From the NCBI RefSeq assembly GCF_007829815.1, contig NZ_VIWT01000001.1:1511501-1575500 (forward strand): a stretch of DNA of 64,000 nucleotides, read 5' to 3'. Below, one piece after another: positions 58,563-64,000 of this stretch. A program made the translations under genes and the position numbers. Within the stretch, counting starts at the first letter, position 1, and each line of letters starts with the position of its first letter. The notes beneath the pieces are model-generated. The model was not told the origin of the DNA. It did not search any database and saw nothing but the letters and a program-made list of their open reading frames with translations. This DNA comes from Kitasatospora viridis. Its GTDB lineage: Bacteria > Actinomycetota > Actinomycetes > Streptomycetales > Streptomycetaceae.

Positions 58563-59717
58563 ATGTCACACCGGACAACCCGCCGGATCGGCACCGCCGC
58601 CGCGCTGGCCTCCCTCGCCCTGACCATCGCCGCCTGCGGCCCGGACGAGACCAAGGGCTCCGACGCGGCCTCGTCCGCGCCGTCCACGGCCGCCGCCTCC
58701 TCGCCCGCCGCCGGCAAGCCGGGGCTGAACCTGCCCTCCAGCCTCGCGGCGCTGAAGAACTGGAAGTCGTCCGACTGGGCCAACTGGGCCAAGCAGCACG
58801 CCTTCAAGAACGACATCGTCAAGGACCTCTGGACCGTCGACTCGATGAACAAGGCCGCCCCGGCCCAGGCGATGAAGCCCACCACCAAGATGGGTTCGGA
58901 CGACGGCTCGCAGAACGACCCGCCGCCCAACCCGATCCAGGCCGTCGGCGAGAAGCACCCGTACACCAACAACATGGCGGTGTTCGGCAAGCTCTTCATG
59001 ACGACGCCGAAGGGCACCTACGTCTGCTCCGGCACCGTGGTCACCGACCCGGCCCACCCGGGCAAGAGCAACCTGGTGTGGACCGCGAGCCACTGCCTGC
59101 ACGGCGGCAAGGACGGCGACTGGTTCAAGAACGTGGTCTTCATCCCGTCCTACAACCGCTCCGGCGCGGCCAGCGGCAACAAGCAGCCCACGATGAACCA
59201 GGTCGCGCCGTACGGCGAGTGGTGGGCGGACTACGCGCTGGTCGCCCCGCAGTGGACCGAGGAGGGCGGCGAGACCGGCGGCCCGGTCAGCCAGTACGAC
59301 TCCGGCATCATCCAGGTGACCAACCCGGACCTGCACGGCAAGTCCCTGGAGGAGGAGGTCGGCGGCTCGGTGCCGATCTGGTTCAACGCCCCGCAGAACC
59401 AGATCCACAACCTGACCGCCTACGGCTTCCCGGCCGAACCGCCTTACACCGGCCAGGAGTTGGACTACTGCGCCGGCGGCGACCCGACCCGGCTCTCCTT
59501 CGACCAGACCCGTCCGACCATGCTGACCATCGGCTGCACCATGACCGGCGGCTCCAGCGGCGGCGGCTGGCTGACCCCGGGTCCGGACGGCAAGGCGGCG
59601 CTGGTCTCCAACACCTCGATCGGCCCCAGCCCGTCGGCCTGGCTGGCCGGACCGGCGCTGGACAACCAGGCGAAGGGCATGTTCCAGCGGATGACCGAGC
59701 TGCCGCAGCCGCAGTGA
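58563..59717 (+). CDS. trypsin-like lipoprotein serine protease, copy 2
   Basis: A 384-residue paralogue of the preceding gene, clearly by tandem duplication: the same lipobox region (LALTIAACGPDE), the same LAALKNWKSSDWANWAKQH block, and a protease domain with His in WTASHCLHGG, Asp in SQYDSGIIQV and Ser in MTGGSSGGGWL. The two leaders also share GGGGAAC followed by ATGTCA. Copies have diverged most in the linker. A 34-bp hairpin terminator follows. Likely surface-anchored outside the membrane. Confidence 0.88.
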   Translation: MSHRTTRRIGTAAALASLALTIAACGPDETKGSDAASSAPSTAAASSPAAGKPGLNLPSSLAALKNWKSSDWANWAKQHAFKNDIVKDLWTVDSMNKAAPAQAMKPTTKMGSDDGSQNDPPPNPIQAVGEKHPYTNNMAVFGKLFMTTPKGTYVCSGTVVTDPAHPGKSNLVWTASHCLHGGKDGDWFKNVVFIPSYNRSGAASGNKQPTMNQVAPYGEWWADYALVAPQWTEEGGETGGPVSQYDSGIIQVTNPDLHGKSLEEEVGGSVPIWFNAPQNQIHNLTAYGFPAEPPYTGQELDYCAGGDPTRLSFDQTRPTMLTIGCTMTGGSSGGGWLTPGPDGKAALVSNTSIGPSPSAWLAGPALDNQAKGMFQRMTELPQPQ

Positions 59718-59736
59718 CGGTGACCTGAGAAACGCC

Positions 59737-59770
59737 TCGGGCCCGGCCCCCTCGCGGGGGCCGGGCCCGA
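59737..59770. terminator. bidirectional GC hairpin terminator
   Basis: A perfect 15-bp stem, TCGGGCCCGGCCCCC (59737-59751) and complement (59756-59770), with tetraloop TCGC, lies between convergent protease copy 2 and hflX. Confidence 0.88.
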
Positions 59771-59793
59771 TCTCGTTGCCGTGCCGGTGCTCG

Positions 59794-61311
59794 TCAGCGC
59801 TGCACGGCGACCGCGTAGCGCTCCAGCTCGGCGGCCAGCTCGGCCGCCACCAGCGCGCGCACCACGGTGCCCTCGGCGGTGTGCTCGGTGCCGATCAGCT
59901 CGCCCTCGGCGTGCACCCGGGAGACCAGGTCGCCCCGGGTGTACGGGACCAGCGCGTGCACCTCGACGGCCGGGCGGGGCAGCTCGTCGTCGATCAGCTT
60001 GAGCAGTTCCTCGATGCCCAGGCCGCTGCGGGCCGAGACCACGATCGCGTGCGGCTCGCGGCGCAGCAGCCGCTGCAGCACGTGCGGGTCGGCCGCGTCG
60101 GCCTTGTTGATCACCACGATCTCCGGCACGTTCTGCGCGTCGACCGAGGTGATCACCTCGCGGACCGCGGCCAGCTGGGTCTCCGGCTCGGGGTGCGAGC
60201 CGTCCACCACGTGCAGGATCAGGTCCGCGTCGGCGACCTCCTCCATGGTCGAGCGGAAGGCCTCGACCAGGTGGTGCGGCAGGTGCCGGACGAAGCCGAC
60301 GGTGTCGGCCAGGGTGTAGAGCCGGCCGGACGGGGTCTGGGCCCGGCGCACGGTCGGGTCCAGGGTGGCGAACAGCGCGTTCTCCACCAGCACGCCGGCG
60401 CCGGTGAGCCGGTTGAGCAGCGAGGACTTGCCGGCGTTGGTGTAGCCCGCGATCGCGACGGAGGGGACCTGGTGACGCCGGCGCTCCTGGCGCTTGGTGT
60501 CCCGGCCCTTCTTCATCTCGGCGATCTCCTTGCGGAGCTTCGCCATCTTCTCGCGGATCCGCCGCCGGTCGGTCTCGATCTTGGTCTCACCGGGACCACG
60601 GGTGGCCATGCCGCCGCCGGACGAGCCGGAGCCACCGCCACCCATCTGCCGGGAGAGCGACTGACCCCAACCGCGCAACCGCGGCAGCATGTACTGCATC
60701 TGGGCGAGCGAGACCTGGGCCTTGCCCTCCCGGCTCTTGGCGTGCTGGGCGAAGATGTCCAGGATCAGCGCGGTCCGGTCGACCACCTTGACCTTGACGA
60801 CGTCCTCAAGGTGGATCAGCTGGCCCGGGGTGAGCTCACCGTCGCAGACCACGGTGTCGGCACCGCTGGAGGCGACGATGTCGCGCAGCTGCAGCGCCTT
60901 GCCGGAGCCGATGTAGGTGGCCGCGTCAGGCTTGTCGCGGCGCTGGATCACCCCGTCCAGCACCTCGGAGCCGGCGGTCTCGGCCAGCGCGGCCAGCTCG
61001 GCCAGCGAGTTCTCGGCCTCCTCGACCGTCCCGTCGGTCCAGACACCGACCAGCACCACGCGCTCCAGGCGCAGCTGGCGGTACTCGACCTCGGTGACGT
61101 CCTGGAGCTCGGTCGAGAGGCCGGCCACGCGGCGCAGCGCGGCGCGCTCGCTGCGGTCGTACTGGTCGCCGTCGTAATTGGTGCCGAAGTCCTCGTCCAA
61201 CGCCGCGAGGTCCTCGTCCATCAGCGCTTCGGCCCGGAGGTCAGCGGGACGGCGGGCGGAGCGGCCGGCGGTCTCGCGGAGGGTTTCGCGGTCTTCGAAC
61301 GTGGAGGTCAT
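59794..61311 (-). CDS. hflX: GTPase HflX
   Basis: A 505-residue ribosome-associated GTPase that splits stalled or stressed ribosomes. The N-terminal HflX domain reads ERVVLVGVWTDGTVEEAE...YIGSGKALQL, then a coiled-coil region (KIETDRRRIREKMAKLRKEI). The G domain has G1 GYTNAGKSSLLN, G3 DTVGFVRHLP and G4 VINKAD, followed by a C-terminal domain. The N-terminal extension of about 70 acidic residues is typical of actinobacteria. The ATG at 61311 has AAGGA four bases upstream. It lies 45 bp downstream of rshA and is probably co-transcribed with it. Confidence 0.95.
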   Translation of the reverse strand: MTSTFEDRETLRETAGRSARRPADLRAEALMDEDLAALDEDFGTNYDGDQYDRSERAALRRVAGLSTELQDVTEVEYRQLRLERVVLVGVWTDGTVEEAENSLAELAALAETAGSEVLDGVIQRRDKPDAATYIGSGKALQLRDIVASSGADTVVCDGELTPGQLIHLEDVVKVKVVDRTALILDIFAQHAKSREGKAQVSLAQMQYMLPRLRGWGQSLSRQMGGGGSGSSGGGMATRGPGETKIETDRRRIREKMAKLRKEIAEMKKGRDTKRQERRRHQVPSVAIAGYTNAGKSSLLNRLTGAGVLVENALFATLDPTVRRAQTPSGRLYTLADTVGFVRHLPHHLVEAFRSTMEEVADADLILHVVDGSHPEPETQLAAVREVITSVDAQNVPEIVVINKADAADPHVLQRLLRREPHAIVVSARSGLGIEELLKLIDDELPRPAVEVHALVPYTRGDLVSRVHAEGELIGTEHTAEGTVVRALVAAELAAELERYAVAVQR

Positions 61312-61356
61312 CGTGTCCTTAGGTGGCAAGCTGGCGGATGTGTGCGGGGGCGGATG

Positions 61357-63753
61357 CTAGCGGGCTCCTTCCGCCCCGTCCAACGGATCAAACGCGGCGG
61401 AACTCCCCCGCATTCCCCACGATGGTCGCACGTGGGCCGCCCCCGGGTCACCAGCATTTGCCGCGGCGCGCAGGTGCGGGCGCAGCCGGGGCGGCTTGGG
61501 GGCGGCCAGCCCGGGGCGCCGCACGTCGTAGACCCCGGAGACCCGCAGCATCGCCCGCATCACCACCGGCAGGGTGGCCGCCTCCGGCAGCTCGACGGTG
61601 TAGGTGTGCCGGACCCGCAGCTGCTCCGGCGGCTCCACCACGGCGGAGACGATGTCCAGGCCGGTGGCCGACATCGCGGCGGTCAGGTCGGCCAGCAGCC
61701 CCGGCCGGTTCAGCGCCTCGGCCTGCAGGGTGACCCGGAAGCCGGCCGGTGCCCGGTCGCTCGGTGCGACCGCGTCCGGCGCCCAGTCCAGCTGCACCGG
61801 GCCGCGCCCGGCGCCGCGCATCCGCTCGCCGGTCGGACAGTCGGTCCGGTGCACCGCGATCGAGCCGCCGCGCACGTGGAATCCGGTCACCCGGTCCGGC
61901 GGCACCGGGGTGCAGCAGCGGGCCAGCCGGACGGCCGCGCCGGGGTGGCCGGGGGCGATCACCAGCCGGGCCCGCCCGCCCGGGACGCGGACCGGCGGCG
62001 CCGGGGCCGGGGCGGGCGGGCGCCGCCGGGCCGGCTCGGCCGGCGGCGCCGGGTGGGCGGCCAGCCAGCGCTCGATGGCGATCCGCGCGCCGGGGGTGCG
62101 CGCGTGGTCCAGCCACTGCGGGCTGGGCCCGGACGGCTCCGGACCGCCCGGCGGCTCGGTGAGCACGCCCAGCACGTCGCCGTCGGCCAGCGTGGCGGAC
62201 AGCGCCACCAGCCGGCCGTTCACCCGGGCGCCGATGCAGCGGTGGCCGATCTCCTCGCCCAGCTGGTAGGCGGCGTCCACGCAGCTGGCGCCGGAGGGCA
62301 GCACCAGGGTGGCGCCCTCCTCGGTGACCGCGGTGATCTCCCGGTCGTCCGAGAGGTCGGCGGTCAGGGTGGACCAGAAGGCGTCCGGGTCGGGGGTCTC
62401 CTGCTGCCACTCCAGCAGCCGGCTGAGCCAGCCGGGGCGGCCCGGGTCGGTGCCGTCCGCCTCGTCCCGGCCGCCGGCCTCGCCGCCGCCCGGCTGCGCG
62501 CCGCCCGGCTGGGGGCTGCCCAGCGCGACCACCCCGAACTCGGCCACCTGGTGCATCCGCGGGGTGCGGACCAGCACTTCGAGCACCGTGCCGTCCACCG
62601 ACACCGCGGTGTGCAGCGACTGGTAGAGGTTGAACTTGGGGGCCGCCACGAAGTCCTTGAACTCGCCCGGCAGCGGGGTCCAGCAGGTGTGCAGCTCGCC
62701 GAGCACCGCGTAGCAGTCGGCGTTCTCCTCCACCACCACCAGCAGCCGCCCGAGGTCGGCCGGGTGCGGGGCGCCGGGCCGGCCGCCCTCGCCCCGGCGC
62801 AGCAGCACCCGGTGCACCGAGACGCAGTGCCGCGGCCGCACCGAGACCTCGGCGGCCACCCCGGACTCGGCCAGCTGGCGGGCGAGCGAGCGGGCGAACG
62901 GGGCGAACAGCTCGGCCATGGCCGGCTCGTGATCGGCGATCAGCGCCCTGGTCCCGGCGTGCTCCTCGGGGTGCAGGGTGGCGAAGACGATGTCCTCCAG
63001 CTCGGTCTTCACCACCTGGATGCCGAGCCGCTCGGCCAGCGGGATCAGCACGTCCCGGGTGACCTTGGCGATCCGCACCTGGCTGGCCGGCTTCATGTGC
63101 CGGATGGTGCGCATGTTGTGCAGCCGGTCGGCCAGCTTGATCACCATCACCCGGACGTCGTCCCCGGTGGCGACCAGCATCTTGCGGAACGTTTCGGCCT
63201 CCGCCGCGGCCCCGAAGTCCACCTTCTCCAGCTTGGTGACGCCGTCCACCAGGTAGGCCACCTCGGGGCCGAAGTCGGCGGCCACCTGGTCCAGCGTCAC
63301 CTCGGTGTCCTCGACCGTGTCGTGCAGCAGCGAGGCGACCAGCGTGGTGGTCTCGGCGCCGAGCTGGGCCAGGATCAGCGTGACGGCCAGCGGGTGGGTG
63401 ATGTACGGCTCGCCGCTCTTGCGCTTCTGGCCCCGGTGGCTGGCCTCGGCCAGCCGGTAGGCCCGGCCGAGCAACGCCAGGTCGGCGCCCGGGTGGTGAC
63501 GGCGGTGCACCTGGACGATCGGTTCGATGGCGTCCGGCACCGGGGGGCGCCCGGTGGCCAGCAGCGCGGCCCGGCCGGCCCGGCCGAGCGCCGCGCGGCC
63601 GAGCAGCCGCCGGGTCTGCGGCGGGGTGCTGGGCCCGGCGTCGGACATCGGGGTCGACGGCGGGTCAGCCACCGTTCCCGGGGCCAGTGGTGACGGTCCA
63701 GCAGCTGACTTCGGGTCGGGCTGGCCGGCGGGCCGGCCGGTTTCGACGGTCAT
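61357..63753 (-). CDS. rshA: RelA/SpoT homologue RshA
   Basis: A 798-residue long RSH protein. The HD hydrolase domain is intact: AEASHRGQ, YITHPLAV, LLHDTVEDTEVT and IKLADRLHNMRT. The synthetase domain is altered at several usually fixed positions: the DLxAxRVIV block reads ADLGRLLVVVEEN, NGYQSLHT reads NLYQSLHT, and EVQIRT reads EVLVRT. A TGS domain (LPSGASCVDAAYQLGEEIG) and C-terminal ACT domain (FRVTLQAEALNRPGLLADL) follow. In S. coelicolor, rshA is the second relA/spoT homologue. ATG 63753 is preceded by GGAGG. Role: (p)ppGpp turnover, with hydrolysis better supported than synthesis. Confidence 0.92.
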   Translation of the reverse strand: MTVETGRPAGQPDPKSAAGPSPLAPGTVADPPSTPMSDAGPSTPPQTRRLLGRAALGRAGRAALLATGRPPVPDAIEPIVQVHRRHHPGADLALLGRAYRLAEASHRGQKRKSGEPYITHPLAVTLILAQLGAETTTLVASLLHDTVEDTEVTLDQVAADFGPEVAYLVDGVTKLEKVDFGAAAEAETFRKMLVATGDDVRVMVIKLADRLHNMRTIRHMKPASQVRIAKVTRDVLIPLAERLGIQVVKTELEDIVFATLHPEEHAGTRALIADHEPAMAELFAPFARSLARQLAESGVAAEVSVRPRHCVSVHRVLLRRGEGGRPGAPHPADLGRLLVVVEENADCYAVLGELHTCWTPLPGEFKDFVAAPKFNLYQSLHTAVSVDGTVLEVLVRTPRMHQVAEFGVVALGSPQPGGAQPGGGEAGGRDEADGTDPGRPGWLSRLLEWQQETPDPDAFWSTLTADLSDDREITAVTEEGATLVLPSGASCVDAAYQLGEEIGHRCIGARVNGRLVALSATLADGDVLGVLTEPPGGPEPSGPSPQWLDHARTPGARIAIERWLAAHPAPPAEPARRRPPAPAPAPPVRVPGGRARLVIAPGHPGAAVRLARCCTPVPPDRVTGFHVRGGSIAVHRTDCPTGERMRGAGRGPVQLDWAPDAVAPSDRAPAGFRVTLQAEALNRPGLLADLTAAMSATGLDIVSAVVEPPEQLRVRHTYTVELPEAATLPVVMRAMLRVSGVYDVRRPGLAAPKPPRLRPHLRAAANAGDPGAAHVRPSWGMRGSSAAFDPLDGAEGAR

Positions 63754-63932
63754 GGCAACCTCCGGCAGCGAGCACCGGAGCGCGGGCTGCCCCGGTGGTC
63801 CATGCTACCGAGCAGACCACGTTCCGCGAGCCCCCGCTTCCGCTCTGTGTACGGCGTCACTCGAACGGGGGGATTCGCCGGTGGGGGTCGCGGGGAAGGC
63901 GGGCCGGGCGTGGCGGCCCGCCTGACGGACGG

Positions 63933-64000
63933 TCAGCCGGCCAGCCACTGCGGGTCGATGGTGCCGCTGGCCACCAGCACCGCGGGGCCGGTCATCTCGA
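63933..64000 (-). CDS. dapF: diaminopimelate epimerase, C-terminal fragment
   Basis: Only the last 21 codons are in the window; they read EMTGPAVLVASGTIDPQWL near the end, matching the conserved C-terminus of DapF (EMTGPAV/VA.G). DapF interconverts LL- and meso-diaminopimelate for lysine and peptidoglycan. The rest of the gene lies beyond the right edge. It is upstream of rshA in the same direction, 179 bp away. Confidence 0.8.
   Translation of the reverse strand, partial: EMTGPAVLVASGTIDPQWLAG

Overview
The window is high-GC actinobacterial chromosome, almost certainly Streptomycetaceae (Streptomyces or Kitasatospora). The evidence is very strong G/C bias at third codon positions, frequent GTG/TTG starts, a HrdB-type principal sigma factor with a Lys/Ala-rich N-terminal segment, a WhiH-like sporulation regulator beside hrdB, a conservon (cvnABCDE), and the Actinobacteria/Gram-positive type of LexA box. 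From memory, the gene set (parC, parE, hrdB, whiH, nrdJ, nrdR, lexA, hflX, rshA, dapF) matches a conserved block of the Streptomyces core chromosome. I see no phage, IS element, CRISPR array, tRNA or rRNA.

Layout, left to right. 1-7.6 kb: a coupled pair of M16 zinc-protease subunits (-), diverging from topoisomerase IV subunit A (parC, +), then a sucrase/ferredoxin-like protein whose start lies inside a large hairpin, and a secreted NlpC/P60 wall hydrolase. 7.7-12.8 kb (-): an acetate-type cation symporter coupled to a DUF485 partner, and a three-gene membrane protein/histidine kinase/LuxR response regulator operon. 13-20 kb: parE, a small zinc-ribbon protein, a secreted trypsin, hrdB, and whiH with a probable sigma-WhiG promoter. 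20.3-25.8 kb (-): an ABC permease and an unusual ATPase, a NrtR-like NUDIX regulator and a glycogen-debranching-type protein. 26.4-34.8 kb: a prolyl-aminopeptidase-like hydrolase, a DUF4192 protein diverging from a RecQ-phosphoribosyltransferase fusion across three exact DnaA-box matches, two hypotheticals flanking a 17-bp tandem repeat, and RNase HII.

35-38.5 kb (-): a CUT1 sugar ABC importer (lipoprotein plus two permeases, no ATPase, as is usual where a shared MsiK-type ATPase is used). 38.6-44.3 kb (-): a complete six-gene conservon ending in two P450 genes, one lacking the ExxR arginine (CYP157 hallmark) and one canonical (CYP154-like). 44.4-49.4 kb: B12-dependent ribonucleotide reductase nrdJ and its repressor nrdR (-), diverging from lexA (+); both the dNTP-supply and SOS promoters carry recognisable operators. 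49.5-57.1 kb (-): an NIS siderophore operon (synthetase, acetyltransferase, N-hydroxylase, synthetase; the order of rhizobactin rhbCDEF) running into a DinG/XPD-like helicase. 57.4-59.7 kb (+): two tandem lipoprotein serine-protease paralogues. 59.8-64 kb (-): hflX, rshA and the 3' end of dapF.

Shared themes are DNA topology, repair and replication (parC, parE, recQ-like, dinG-like, lexA, nrdRJ, rnhB), central transcription and development (hrdB, whiH, rshA, conservon), and extracellular functions (proteases, NlpC/P60, siderophore, sugar uptake). Many convergent gene pairs are closed by long perfect GC hairpins without U-tracts, which act as the likely bidirectional terminators.
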